DNA of 64,000 nt from Macrophomina tecta (lineage: Eukaryota > Ascomycota > Dothideomycetes > Botryosphaeriales > Botryosphaeriaceae): contig JAKSGN010000038.1 in NCBI GenBank assembly GCA_024180945.1, positions 1,302,001 to 1,366,000 of the forward strand, read 5' to 3'. The notes beneath the pieces are model-generated. The model was given only the letters and a program-made list of their open reading frames with translations. It searched no databases and was not told the DNA's origin. Of this stretch, positions 9,875 through 22,630 are shown piece by piece. Position 1 is the first letter of the stretch, and each line of letters starts with the position of its first letter. Position numbers and translations under genes: made by a program.

Positions 9875-12847
9875 TTACACTATCTGCCATCTGGCGTTGA
9901 TCTGCTTCCTCCGCACCTGTTGAGTTCGTTAGTCATGCACCTTCAAGGGATCTTATGCAGACTGCAGGTGGGGGATGTACGTGCAACAACCAGGAAGAAA
10001 GGAGAGCAGAACAAACTTACCAACGGTGCTACAAATAGCACACCAACAAAAAGAGCGGCAACCGTAGTCAAAAGCTGAAAGCGGTTGAAGCCTTTGCCCA
10101 AAATATCGAACGCGAAGCTAGGAGAGACTCTTGTCCCGAATACGTCCAATCCGTATGCGAAAACCAAGCTGGTACTCTCCAGAAGCGCGGGAGACGTGAT
10201 AACGCTTTTGATGCCAAGGACTTCCCTCTGATGATTCAAATATTGCGCAGGATTAAACTCGATAACAGGGGCATAGCGCATGAGCCCTTCGGCCGCCTCC
10301 TCTGGTGTAGGATCGCGACCAACAGGTCGGCGCGGATCGAGGATCTGACGGGGAATTCCAACAATCGAGTTAGATTGAGGAAGGGTGACCAGAAGCCACT
10401 TGGACGTAATTCCTTGAGCCGTTTGGGTTACAGCCATATGAGAGATAGGCTCGGGGATGTGATAGGTCTGAGAAAGCACGTGCGGCTTGGCGGATTCGCC
10501 GACAACCCCTGCGAAGGGCCGAATGGCAGAGTAGTTTGAGGCGGCGCCGAATGGACCGCGGTCGTTGGGCAACGTAGACTCAAAGAATTCTGCGACGACT
10601 AGTTGATGGCCATTGGAGGGCGCCTCGAGAGATCCGAGCGTGAAGGAGTATGTAAGCCAGTTTTCGGACAGCGCAGTGGCGATGTTTTGGGTAGTATCCA
10701 CACCTTCATGGGAAGCCTGCCACAGGAGGGCGCCCGATACGCTGTCCAAGAGATAGACGGATAGAATACCTGGTTCGGCCACTGCAGTCACGAAGACTAA
10801 GTTCGGGTTGAGATATTTGTAAAGAACACGACGGTCTCCAAGGACCTTGCCAATGGAAGCAACCGGGTCATTGGCGGGCCTGGGCGTAACACTCAGAATG
10901 CGTTCGCCTGTAGCAGGAGCAAACGTCCACGCTAATTCAGATCCGGACCAGAAGCCTTTGATTTGACCGTCGACAACCTTGAAGGTGAAATCAGGCTCAA
11001 TTTGGGTACTTGCGGCTTCCCCACGGTCCAGATCGAGTGCTAGATTGAGCGGCACACTCCGGATGAGGTCTCCGGTAGTTGCGTTGAGAAGCACATGGCG
11101 ACTGAGCTGCGGGAAAATGGCAGCAATTTGGCCCTTGCTGTTGACCTTCAACTCGACTTCTTCGACTTTCTCTCCGAGTGGGAGCTCCAGAATATCGTGA
11201 TTCCACGCGATAACACCTCCAGAGATTGCGACGAAACGGCCAGACTCAGTCGCGACGACAACAGGCTTGTTCAGACCGAATGTATCTCGCCTAGCTTTGT
11301 CCAGAACATGAGTAGCCACATCCTGGGCCAAGAATCGAGCGGGAAGGGTTCGCAAGAACTCCGGTAGATGCTCCAGATCTCTGATGTGCCTCTTAAGTCT
11401 GTGCACGTATGCAGCTAGGACGCTCTGATGCGTTTCAATCTCCAACTCCTGGGCCAAGGATTCCTCGCCCGGAAGGCCAATCCAGATTGCCTTGAGAGTC
11501 CCTGCGAGGACTTCCGGCCGAGACCAAGTGGGATCGCCGTTGCGGAACAAGTCCCAGTTTCCTGTTGAAAGATATACCGCAGATCTCACGGCTGATGCGC
11601 TTCCATCTCGTACGGCCACTTCGGAAACCGCATGCAGAGGATACGACGAGCCATCAAAGACCGCGTTCTTGACCGGCCAACGGCCCAAGATGCCATGGGA
11701 TGCGGATGAAACGACAATGATTTCCTCGGAGGTGATCCTGGTAAAATAGACATTGGCGTCCGTGGTACTTGTCGCAAAAGAACCTTTGCCGGCCAACTTG
11801 GGCAGATCATACGCCTTGGAAACCGAGCCGGCCTTGAGATCGGCGTGGTATACTTCAGCCCAATGACTGCTCGCGGTCTCGTAATGGACAAGGAAGTGCG
11901 GTAGCGAATTGATGCTGTGCTGTGCGTGAAGCACGACCTTTTGAAGTTCTTCGCCACTCTTGTTTTCAATGCTGAACGTCGAGACGCCCTTGGTCCCGAG
12001 GATGTTCACCTTCAGTGCCTTGAATGTCTTATCCGTCCAAGCCAGGAGGGGAGAAGCGGTGTTTGCACCAACAAAAAGTATGTCGTCCATGCTCGACACA
12101 TCGCTCTCCGAAGAAAGGGTGTATTGATCGAATTTGTGGCCGGTGACGGGATTGATGGCGGTTACCTTGATTTTCAAGCCACCGAGCATGGTCGAATGCA
12201 GCGAAACGGAGTAAACGGCAGTAGCAGAGGTGGATATCTGGAAGGGAGCATCGCCGCTGCATGTCATGTCAGCATCATACACGACACTGGACGAAGTTGG
12301 GCTACCTGTTGTCTTCAGACTCCCATTTCACCGCGCCAGTCTGGCCGTCCAGCCTCCGCACGACCGAGGTGCTGCCTCCGAACAAGACGACGACGTCCTT
12401 GACGCCACTGGCAGCCGCTGAGGCATCAGGGAGCTCCAGGACCTCGAGGTCCTGCACGGGGACGTCCTTGAAGATGGAACTCCAGGCCAGCTTGCCGTCC
12501 GCGGCATCCCAAGCAGCAACCTGGCCTTCGACGGCGCTGATGACAGTGTCCTGGTTCTCGCCGGCTCTCAGGCGGCCATCCGCAGAGCTGGAGCCAGGGG
12601 CAAGAGCCTGTCGCCACACGACCGCGCCGTCTCTGGGGTTGATGGCGCCGAGCACGAGCTTATCGGACAGGGTGTATAGCAGCGAGGCCTTGGAGTCGGG
12701 ACGCGGCTGGTGGAAGAAGGTGGCGTGCTGCCTCGGGGCGCCGAGCAGGGCATAGTGGTAGTCGACATGGTAGGCGTCGTCGGCGAAGACGGCGAGGGTC
12801 GCGGGGACCAGCGAGGCGGCCAATGCCAGCACTTTGGGGAGCAGCAT
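9875..12847 (-). CDS. EMC1: ER membrane protein complex subunit 1
   Basis: Three exons (12306-12847, 10021-12256, 9875-9916) encode 939 residues, normal for the family. The first intron (49 bases) falls inside a Ser codon. The second (104 bases) ends after a CTAAC branch site and leads into a 14-codon exon reading VRRKQINARWQIV, the basic cytosolic tail typical of EMC1. The N-terminus MLLPKVLALAASLVPATLA looks like a cleaved signal peptide. The large lumenal part has beta-propeller-type segments such as DGAVVWRQALAP. The C-terminal DUF1620-type domain carries QILDPRRPVGRDPT and VIEFNPAQYLNHQREV, followed by one transmembrane helix (LLTTVAALFVGVLFVAPL). EMC1 is the large lumenal subunit of the EMC insertase, which places tail-anchored and multipass proteins in the ER membrane. 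Confidence in the identity is high. Confidence 0.95.
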
Positions 12848-14413
12848 CGTGGGACGTTCGCAGGCTGACGGCTGGCTCGCGCGCTGAGCTCACTCAAGGT
12901 GTTGCGTGGGCCAGGCCAGGCCGGGCGCGGAGCCGGAGCTTGCCGCACGGCGCACACGTGAGGCAGGGATTGCTGGGCGGCGCTGTCGTCCGCGCAGCCA
13001 GACAGCAGCCGGCCGTTGCAGCTGCAGCACACCACCTGCTGCGCCGTTGCGTCCCTGATCTTCCTGCACGCGCTCGTGTCTCGTCCTGCCGCGCAGCCGG
13101 CCAATTTGCGCCCCATAATTGCGGCACTGCACTCTGCTCCTGGCCCTCGCCGGCGCCGCTGGGAGCGCCAGCCAGATTGTGTGCAGCCCAGGTGAGCTGT
13201 CGCCGCAGTGCGCTGGCCGGCAGCCACGCGCTCATCGTGCCATGGGCGCAGGCAGGACGGGCCAGCGTCCGCCGCGCGCGCCGCAAGCTCAGCACCACAG
13301 CGGCAGCCTGGCAGCCTGGGAGCCTGGGAGCGTCGGCGCGTGGGAGCGTCGGGACTCGGCGGTGAGCAGCGAGAGATAGCTCGAGTAAGTAGGCAGTCAG
13401 GCGCGCCCTTCGCAGGAGTTATGCATGCACTCGATCTCAGTGCGTGTGCAGGGGCAGCGCTCGCACGTCCCGGGCGATTGGTGCCTGGCGAGTTCCAGCT
13501 GGAGGGATTGGCCTTCTGCGGCCGCGCAGCGCAGAGCCGCCAGCCTGGCGCCCCCGACGCGCCCTCGCCGGTGGCTGCGCGCGCCTGTCGACTAGCAGCC
13601 GTGCCTGAGCAGCGACGGGGGGGAGATCATGCTGTCATCCGCCCTGGCCGGCTCCAAGGCGGGCGCCAGGAAGGCTTCGAGCGTGCACTGATGCGGTTAC
13701 GTCGACGCTCGCCTATCACTTTCAAGCTCCGCGAAATTATGTCAACCGCCAACGCCTAAACAATCCAGCGCGCTGCACGAGCTGCGCTGCGCCGTCTATT
13801 AATCATGCCCTCGCCCTCCTCGCGCGCTCCATCGCCGACCTCACCACCCATCGCCTCGACACGCCCGCCCGCCCACCGCCCGCCCCGCCGACCGCTCGCC
13901 CTGCGCCCCCGAAGCAAGCCGCTGTCCTTGCCGAGCTTCCCCCCCGGTCTGCGCCTGACTCCGCGGCTCTCGTGCGCATCCTTGCCCTCACCCTCGACCC
14001 GCGTCCCTCTGGTGCGTACACAGGAATGCTCCGCCAGCCTCGCACCCCGCCCGCGACCCCCCGAGCCGCGCGCTGAGCCTCCCAATTGCATGCACATGGC
14101 TGACAGGCACCCTAGCGAGCCCCCGGTTGAGTCGTTCCCACGGTACGCGCCGCGCACGGCTTCTCGTCCGAGCCGCACATCTCGAGAGCTAGACCCAGCA
14201 TCCAGCACACCACCACCGCCTGCGCCCTGGCCGAGCGACTACAGGCTTCCAGGCAGCTCTTTCCCACCTCCTCTGCGTGGCGTGCTCAGACTGCGCCAGC
14301 TTCTGGCGCGCGAGCTCCGACTCTCGCGCCCCAGCTCGACCGCGCGCGAGTTCATCTGTGCCCCGTCATCCCCGTAATTCCCTGCACCACCTGTCAGCCC
14401 GCCGCGCAGAGGC
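12848..14413. other. Bidirectional promoter region EMC1/RSR1
   Basis: The divergent genes EMC1 and RSR1 share 1.57 kb of very GC-rich sequence. It contains short degenerate tandem units (AGCCTGGG and related, about 13306-13352). The 600 bases before RSR1 are C- and CT-rich on the plus strand, as in many fungal 5' leaders. Overlapping open frames on both strands follow from the high GC content and show no domains. Confidence 0.55.
13306..13352. repeat. Degenerate short tandem repeat
   Basis: Successive units resembling CAGCCTGG, GAGCCTGG and GAGCGTCGG follow one another here within the EMC1/RSR1 spacer. It is a small, imperfect minisatellite with no known function. Confidence 0.6.
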
Positions 14414-15381
14414 ATGTCACAACGAGAGTACCACATCGTCGTCCTTGGATCCGGTATGCTGAGACCCTTGCGCCGATCGCGATCTGCGCTAGTGCTAACG
14501 CCGTCGTTGAAAAGGTGGAGTGGGCAAGAGCTGTCTCACAGGTAAACTTCAAGCAACTCACGCGCGCAGATCCGCCCAATTGACCATGGAACAGCGCAGT
14601 TCGTCCAGAATGTTTGGATCGAATCATACGACCCGACCATCGAGGACTCGTACCGCAAGGCCATCGACGTCGATGTTAGTACTTACGCCGCAACCGTTGG
14701 TGGGAATGATAGACGCCTGACTCCGCGCGCTTGTAGGGACGGTCGGTAGTACTCGAGATCCTGGACACTGCAGGAACAGAGCAATTCAGTAAGCCGCCAG
14801 ACTCTCTTCAACAAGCACGCGCGCGCATTCCGCTAACCACTCTACAGCTGCCATGAGGTTCCTTTTCCGCGCCGCCTACGCTGCCCCACACTCTCCGCTA
14901 ACCAGCCGCAAGGGAACTATATATGAAAACCGGCCAAGGATTCCTGCTCGTATTCAGTATCACTTCAATGACCTCCCTCCACGAACTCGCCGAGCTCCGC
15001 GACCAGATAATCCGCATAAAAGACGACGAACGCGTACCGATTGTTCTTGTCGGCAACAAATCCGATTTGGAAGAAGACCGCGCCGTCACGCGAGCGCGCG
15101 CATTTGCCGTTAGCCAAGCATGGGGCAACTGTCCCTACTACGAAACCAGCGCACGACGCCGAGCGAACGTCGACGAGGTGTTTGTAGATCTCTGCAGACA
15201 AATCATTCGAAGAGATATGGAGCGCACCCGATCTCACGGCGATGCCTACGGCCGCGCCAGCGCCAGCAGCCGACGGCACCACCCAGCGAGCCGACATAGC
15301 ACCGGTGGCGGTGGCGGAAGTGGCAGCAGCACGACCGGAAGACGGCGAAACCGCCGCGACCACCGGTGCGTGATATTATAA
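14414..15381 (+). CDS. RSR1: Ras-family GTPase Rsr1/Bud1 (Rap1-like)
   Basis: Six exons (14414-14453, 14515-14541, 14595-14674, 14737-14788, 14848-14857, 14913-15381) encode 225 residues. The splice sites were fixed by Ras-family conservation; exon 5 has only 10 bases. Motifs in order: P-loop GSGGVGKS (12-19), effector region YDPTIEDSY with Thr37, DTAG (59-62), NKSD (118-121) and ETSA (147-150). After residue 170 comes a basic Gly/Ser/Arg-rich hypervariable tail. It ends in CVIL, a CaaX box whose final Leu predicts geranylgeranylation, so the protein should sit on the plasma membrane. Rsr1 guides bud-site choice in yeast and polarised growth and septation in moulds, acting through Cdc24 and Cdc42. 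It lies head-to-head with EMC1. Confidence 0.93.
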
Positions 15382-18300
15382 TCGAAAGCTGCCTGGATGC
15401 GGCTGTACTTGCATAAATTGTGTGCAGTTGGCCGTGTGCAACTGTACTTGATGCGTACGGAAATGTCTTGAACTACAGTTGTTATTACTACTTTTTCGAT
15501 ACGGGGGTTTTTTCGGCGCTGGGCTGGACCACGGCATTGCTTGGATCACAGGCGGATTTTTGTCTTCCTTCGCAGGAGCGAGCTCGCACAATCATCACCA
15601 TCACATTCGGATAGACGTACGATATAGAACGAGTACAGACAGCTCACGGCTGGAAATTAATGTCCACGAAGACTTAATTCTTCTCATCCTGCAGTACCTA
15701 GCCTCCCACGCTGTTTCTTCCTCTGTTACTTTCTCACATGCATTTTTGCTTGCATATACCTTTAGATCTGGGGCACGAGGACATTTCTTTTTTTTTTTTT
15801 TTTTTTTGATTGGTACAGTCTTGAAATTCGGCCACGCTAACATTGCGCATGCTGCCACTTTTTCGAATTTTTGATTCGTACGTACATCTAAGCTATGGTC
15901 CGGCATATCCACCCGATGCCCGAGTTTCCGAGGAGCATCGCGAGACAAAGCTCGCGGCATGACCTCCGCGCTCGCGCCCTGGTCACTCCGAGACACATTT
16001 CTATCGAATCTCACCACATCTCGGACTCGATTCCGCAGTCGGACCTCCAGAGTTGAGTACGTGGCAGAACGAATCTTGACAGGCCATGTTTCGGACCACG
16101 CCAAGGACAGATCGGGGTTTTCTGTTCAGCCTACTGCTATAAGATGCAGATGGATTGACCGCAGCTATCTCGTTGACCTATCCAATCTTCTGTCCTCTCA
16201 TTCGCTCTTCTCAGGCGGACCGCCAAGCGTGGAAGGATTCAAGAGGCGAATACGAAACAACGTGATGATTGGACTACCTTCTTTCCGCCACGTTCCTACC
16301 GCCGCGCACTAGAGGCCGAGAATAATAGTTCTTGCTGACAATTGTTGGGTCTTCCTTCTCGCCGTCGCCGTTCGGGCCTTTTCCTCTCATTCGGCCTGCG
16401 GAAGCTATCTGGGGAGCCTCCACATGGCGTGTGTGGACTCTTGACGTTTGGACCTCGTAATCCACACACATACCCACCCGTCGATCATTTTACCGCGGGG
16501 AAAAATGGTCGATGAATCAGACGTATGTACAGTCGTCAGCCAAACGGAACGATCCGCGGCCTCGGCGGGTTATCTACATGCGATCACGGTCTGGTCGCGC
16601 GCCTTGCTGCCCTTTGTTCTTGTCTCGACTCCGGCGCTCTGGGACTGCCGCCTTGGGGGGAAGCGGGTGATGCGCGCCGCTATACGCGCATACGGCGCAC
16701 GTACCGCTTTGCGTTTCTTACCTTCTTTCCTGACCTTTCGTCAATCCTTTGGTCCGTCAGCTGTTCTGGTGGCGTCGTCGTATGGTCGTCTCTTCTTTCT
16801 TTTTGCAGTCGTGTTGTCTCGCATGCTCTGCCCTGCTCGTCTGTACCGACGTGCGAACAAGAAACCCCCCCCCCACCCACCCAACAGAGCTCCACTTCCG
16901 GATGTAGATCCGGAGAGGTCCAGCAGCCTACTACACCCCACTAACGCCCGAACAAGAAAAGGACAAACAAAGAAAGCGGACGGCCCGACGCCTCCCACCC
17001 TCCCGCCCGCCTCCGCATTACGAGCAAAGAAAGAGAGTGGACCCTCTCTCGTCGGCTTATCGTGGCCCCCCCTAACCACACATCCGACTCCAACGCCCTT
17101 CGCACCTGTTGCCTCCTCCAGTAACTGGAGGCGCTCCTGGGACGAATTCTCCGAGACGCCGGCCGAACCTCCTTCGGCCACTCCCCCTCCCCCAATCCTG
17201 CTCCTTGTTTCCTTCCTCCTGGGCTACCGCACCACGTCACACGTCGCCCGCCCGGAAACCCGGACAGCGTGGGCAAAACCACACGCCTCCGCCCGCACGT
17301 ACCCCGGCCGGCCGGCCAGCTGTTCGGATTGCATTTTGGCGAGGCGCGGATCGCGGTGCAGATCCCTTTCTTTTTTTGGGGTGCGGATGGTTCCTTGGCG
17401 TGTGTATTGGAGCCAATAGTACGAGGTTTGTTATACCCTCCCCCTCCCCTTCCAACATAGCCTTATCTATGCCGAGTTTGAGCGCTAGATACCGGAAGGG
17501 TTTCTGGTGGGGACAGTGGTGTATCGAGCGCCCGGAGATGGCGGGCGGATGTCATCTCCGGTGGGCGAGAAGTGGACAGTAACCTGGATGATCGAGAGGC
17601 GGCGTGGGGAGCGTGGGTGCATGCACGTCGGTGATAGCGGGGGCACGGATCTTCTGGGTGGCTTATCTGAATTCTTTTTTGTTGGGTGGGGGGGATGGTT
17701 GTTTGGTAGGTCGGTTCTTGGGCGGTGTTGTGAGCGATCGTCTTCGTGGATTGAAGGGGGAAGGGGGGCTCCTGAGAGAACGGATGTGGGGGTTTCCCTT
17801 TGGTTCGTCCAATTTTACTTTTTTCTCTCCCCCTCCTGCGTAAGCGTCGTCGTGGTCGCTCTCCTGCGTCTGGTGGTTCGTCACATTACGCAAAAAAAGC
17901 AGGATGGTGTCGGATGTGACGAAGAGGTAGGGACGGTCGTCGTCTGTCGGTTCAGCGTCTGCCCTATTTCATCTTGTGTGGCACCCTAGTCCGGAGAATT
18001 TCCCTTTCTATTTCCTCCCATTGGTCCATTGTTTATAGTCCCGCGCCAATGGACCGCGGCAGTAGGTTGAGGGCACCCACCCCTCATGTCTTGCCTGCGC
18101 CTGTGACAGGACGATCACTCACCCGTGTGCTCTGACTTGCAGCAGCTCAGGAGACGACGGTGCGACTGCGGATCACGCGCAGCATAAGGGCTGAAATGAC
18201 GGGGCATTTTTCGTCGAATATCACGGTTGAATGTTCAAGCGCAGTGCAGGCAGGGCGTCAAGGGCGCGGGAAGGATCAGAAAAAGAAACGGCAAGGCAAA

Positions 18301-19684
18301 GAAGCAGCGAGCTGTGGCGCACGTGCGTGCCGCATGTACATGTACACACATAAATATGCACAGTAGCAACCCGGTGCAACGGTTCAGCCGCCGGGTATCG
18401 CTGCCGTGGAACCGGTGTTTTGAAGGGAGACCTGTCGCTCCGTGCGCGCGCGAGTAGCGGATACGCATGAGCGAGAGAGAGAGATAGAGACGGGCAGGAG
18501 GACCGTGAGCAGCATCCTGTTAGATCATGAGTCCCATTTGTTAGGCGAAGGGATAGGCGAGCATTCCGACTTGCTTCTCGGCATTATTTGCTCCGTGGAA
18601 ATACTTCATCTGGGTATCCCCCCGGCCAGGCGGGAGATTGGCTTTGCACTTACCTCTGAGCAATCCATACCCCCCTTTACTGTTTCCGTTGGCTCGGGGT
18701 TGCAGCGTCCCAAAATTGAGGTGCCGTTGGGGCCGATCGGAAGGGTGATGCGACGCTCGCTTGAGAGACGGTTCCAAACTGCAGGTAAAGTGATATATCG
18801 GATTGTCAACTGCTATGTTTAGCACAGGGAAGGTTGGGCGGCTGCTGCATTCTCGTTCGTGTGCGCGGTTCGTGCCAGCTGCGGTTGCGAATGCAAGAGA
18901 TGGGGCGTTTATTGAGCAAAGGTGATATCGAAAGCATCGCATGCAGAGAGAGAAAGGCTATTTGCATGCTCTCTGATGGCTCCTGCGGCCACGCGGACGG
19001 TTAAGCACGTCCTCCTTTTCTTGCTTTTTTGATTTCTTTTTTAATCTAGTCCTTAGCTGTTTCGCAGGGCTGCAGTAGCGTTGAACGGGGCGCATGCATA
19101 TGCACTACGTGCGTTGCCGAGTTGCGTAATGTAACCGCTTCTGCGTTCGATGCTCCTGCGATATGAGGATGTGCGGGCTGATCTTCTGTGCAGCCAATAG
19201 CTCGCCTCACGCTGTCCATTACAAGGCTTGATTTGGTGCTCACTCGCATTGATCGGCGAGGGAAGCGGTCCCGACAGGAAGGATAGGATTTCAGGGCGAT
19301 AGGTTATTTTTCAAGAAGCGAGAGGTGTGTTGTGCGGTTTATGCGTGGCGGTGGCAACATCATGAGTTATGCAAAAGTGTACACTAACTGGAGCATTGAG
19401 TCTGTGCTCCAGTGTTCAACCATTTCACTCTGCGGCTTGACTCAAACATTCGTACAATTGTCAGGTCTCATAGCACTCGTTGGAAAACTACTAGAATCCC
19501 TCCCATAGACCATTTTATATATGCATGTCAGAAATCGTCTTTCAAGATGCTCGCTCAGCAGACTCGGACCAAATTGAGCAGCCGCGCAGCGATTCTCGGT
19601 CGTATAGTCCGGTCATGCTTGTCCCACTATATTAAGACGCCCTCGGATTCATCCTCTTTTACAGAGCAAGAGTTTAGCATGTAC
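15382..19684. other. Gene-poor region with simple sequence
   Basis: About 4.3 kb without a supportable protein gene. It contains a run of 20 T at 15788-15807, long C/T-rich plus-strand tracts around 16.8-17.5 kb and G/T-rich stretches around 17.6-18.0 kb. The longest open frame (16448-17419 plus) runs through low-complexity sequence and shows no domain. The frames near 18.45-18.95 kb on both strands are also unconvincing. Non-coding transcripts or long untranslated regions are possible, but cannot be judged from sequence alone. Confidence 0.5.
15788..15807 (+). repeat. Poly-T tract
   Basis: An uninterrupted run of 20 T lies about 400 bases after the RSR1 stop codon. It could be a nucleosome-excluding element or part of a 3' end signal, or simply a replication-slippage product. 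Confidence 0.9.
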
Positions 19685-20231
19685 TCAGGCCCAGTCAAAC
19701 CCAAAAAGACATGTACTGGTCTTGAGCCAACGCTGGCGGAGCTCTTTCTCAGTGGCCAGCGCCTCGTCGATCTTCCTGCCTTCCTCAATCCTCTCTTTCA
19801 GCTCGTAGAAGCTGAAACTATGCTGCCTGCACGTCCAAATTCTGCCCTCTGCGGCTTTGCACTTCCTGTTCGCAGGCGCCGCAGTTTTCAACTGCCATCA
19901 GAAAACATCCCAACTGGATGCATTGCCGTGCAAGCCCCACAAGCAGGCATTTGTCGGAACGGAATCTCCCTCTGTATCTCCAGAGCGCAGGCGCGGTGAA
20001 GAGTATTTTCACTGTCAAAGCCCGAAAATGAGCCGCTTTGGCTTTCTCCTCGAAGATTGAACCCTGTTGTTCAAGTCGTCGGCCGCCGAGCGTGATCTGG
20101 AACTGACGACATAGCGTTTGAGGAGGACGAGGAATTCGTTTGGAGGACGGTAGAAAGAGCTGTAATGCTGGTTGAGCTGCGCGGTCCCCTCGGATCCGGT
20201 GGGGTTGGTGAGTCGAGGTGCTGTAGTGGTC
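19685..20231 (-). CDS. Possible small spliced gene, model unresolved
   Basis: Two protein-like segments lie on the minus strand. The upstream one starts at the ATG at 20231 (MVTTTAPRLTNPTG) and contains QHYSSFYRPPNEFLVLLKRY. The downstream one, ending at 19685, contains a charged helical stretch (YELKERIEEGRKIDEALATE) after two Cys (about 19,860 and 19,835). They are in different frames, so at least one intron would be needed, and I could not find one set of splice sites that is clearly right. I do not recognise the family; a small helical, perhaps mitochondrial, protein is a guess. The segment could also be non-coding. The next gene downstream is MCC beta, in the same orientation. Confidence 0.25.
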
Positions 20232-20553
20232 ACCATCGCAGGTCTGTAGCTCGGTAGTTGGGTGATGTAGCGAGGTGTATGTAGCTTGAGTTTGCGGATT
20301 CGAGTTGCAGCTTGCGTGCAGACTGGCAAATAGAGGCGCCATTTCTATTTACTTATTTTTGTTCGGATGAAAATCACAAAGCACCGGGTGTGCTCAACTA
20401 CGGTCTACTGATGCACGACACACCCTAGCTCTTACACTTTCAGGCGCCAATGAATTTTCACCTCAACTTCATGACTTTGCTTGGCAAACTTCCTTTTTTT
20501 TTCTTTGCAGATATGTCTCTTTTCCCTCTCATGGTTTGAACAGAATGGAGCAA

Positions 20554-22596
20554 TTACATCCTAAACACCCCCCATCTCTCATCCCTTTCCCTATCCCTCC
20601 TCTCCGCAGCTCTTCCTTGACTCGCTATTTCCAAGCCCAACCCAAGCACAGCACGAGTGTGCTCTGGCGGAATGATTCCATCATCCCACAGACGGGCGCT
20701 GCCAAATGTGGCCTCACTCTCCCGTTCGATACGCGCCTTCAGCGCAGGATCGGCCTGCTTACCCACAGCCTCCATGACAGAAGACAGCTGCTCAGGTCCC
20801 ATGACTGAAGTTCGGGCATTCGGCCACGTCCAAAGGAACCGCGGAGAATAAGCACGCCCACTACGCGCGCCAACAAGTCAGCAAGCCCATAAATCCGCGG
20901 AAGGAGCTCTGAGATCTTAACTCACCACATGCCGTAGTTACCCGCGCCTGCACTACTTCCCACGACCACCGTAAACTTAGGCACATCCGCACAGCTCACC
21001 GCGGTCACGAGCTTCGCGCCATTCTTCGCGATGCCGCCCTTCTCGGCGTCGGCGCCGACCATGAAGCCCGAGATGTTCTGGAGGAATACGAGCGGGATGC
21101 CGCGCTTGTTGCACAACTGGATAAAGTGGGCGCCCTTGAGTGACGCCTCGGAGAAGAGGATGCCGTCGTTGGCCAGGATGCCGACAGGGTGTCCCTGGAT
21201 GCGCGCGAAGCCCGTCACCAGCGTCGTGCCGTAAAGCGGCTTAAACTCGTCGAAGCGCGAGCCGTCGACGATGCGCGCGATGATGGAGCGCGCGGGCACG
21301 GGCAGGCGCGGGTTGGTGCCCACGATACCGGCGAGCTCTTTCGGGTCGTACAGCGGCTCGTCCCAGGTTTGGGTCCTGTTGGGAGCGTCGAGCGAAGAGG
21401 GGGAGGGGTCCGAGACTTTGGGGTAGTTGAGGTTGGCGATGCTGCGGCGGGCGAGGACGAGGGCGTGGGCGTCGTCGACGGCGAGGTAGTCTGTCACGCC
21501 CGAGATCTCGCTGTGTAGGGCACCACCACCCAGGTCCTCTGCGCTGACGACTTCACCCGTTGCAGCCTTGACGAGAGGAGGCCCGGCGAGGAAGATGTGA
21601 CCCTGTTTAGCAACGATTATGGATTCATCGGACATGCTGGGAACGTAAGCGCCACCAGCTGTGCAAGGTCCCATAACCACACTGATCTGCGGGATGCCCA
21701 TGGACGACACTGCGAGGTTGTCAGTTCAGATAATATCCCATTTTGCAGCAGGATTGCCATACTTCGCGCTTGGTTAAAGAAGATTCGGCCAAAGTGCTCG
21801 CGATCAGGGAAGACATCCGCCTGGTGCGGCAAGTTCGCACCGCCGGAATCTACCAGGTATATGCAAGGCAGCCCTACACCCGTTAGTCTCATGTGATCCC
21901 ATCCCTTACTATCCCCGACTCACTGTTCTCTTGAGCGATAGCCTGAGCCCTGAGGTGCTTTTTCACCGTAATCGGATAGTACGTGCCGCCCTTGACCCTG
22001 CAAAGCCACAGCCTCAATCAGCACCGCTTCCCGAACTAGTTCCCACTTTCCTTCCCCCCCTCTACAGGGCTCACGTACGTGCTATCGTTCGCCACAACCA
22101 CACACCTCACCCCCTCCACGACGCCCACACCCGTCACGATGCCGCCCGCCGCCACCTCCTCGCCCTCGTACATGCCCAGCCCCGCCAGCGCGCTGAACTC
22201 GAGGAAGCTCGTGCCCGGATCGATCAACGCAGCGACGCGGTCCCGCACCAGCATCTTGCCGCGCTCGACGTGCTTGGCACGCGCCTTTTCGGAGCCGCCG
22301 CGTGCGGCCTGCGCGTGCAGCTCCGCCACGCGGGCCTGCACGTCTGCGAAGGAGGCCGCGTTGTCGCGGAAGGTTGGGGAGGAGGGGTCGACGTCGTTGG
22401 GAAGGGTCGAGAGCAGCGAGGCGTGGTGAGTTGGCGTGTGCGTTGCGATTGAGCGGGCGGTGTTAGCGGTGCGGAGGACGGCTACTACTGCTGCGGCGCT
22501 GCGGGGGATCGATGGTTTTAGGCGGGTGGGGGGCGCGATGGGGAGGGTTGGACGGGTGAGGGAGCGCCGGAGGGCGGGGCGGATGCGGGAAGCCAT
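20554..22596 (-). CDS. MCCB: Methylcrotonoyl-CoA carboxylase beta subunit
   Basis: Five exons (22079-22596, 21924-21997, 21763-21873, 20926-21709, 20554-20860) give 597 residues. All junctions restore conserved family sequence, such as [16 protein letters not shown] and NQARMSSMGIPQ. The first 50 residues are rich in Arg, Ser and Ala and lack acidic residues, as in a mitochondrial targeting peptide. The rest is a two-lobed carboxyltransferase. The N-lobe holds the acyl-CoA site with [17 protein letters not shown]. The C-lobe has [12 protein letters not shown] and the Gly-rich [19 protein letters not shown]. With a biotin-carrying alpha subunit (not in this window) it carboxylates 3-methylcrotonyl-CoA to 3-methylglutaconyl-CoA in mitochondrial leucine breakdown. 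The start ATG at 22596 is the only one giving a full leader. An (AG)n microsatellite lies just upstream. Confidence 0.95.
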
Positions 22597-22630
22597 GTTT
22601 TAGGTGCAATTGGAGTGGTGGGAAGGCGGA

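Noticed and set aside
16448..17419. Open frame of 323 codons, plus strand
   Set aside because: Composition follows the local C/T richness; no recognisable motif, and overlapping frames of similar length occur on both strands.
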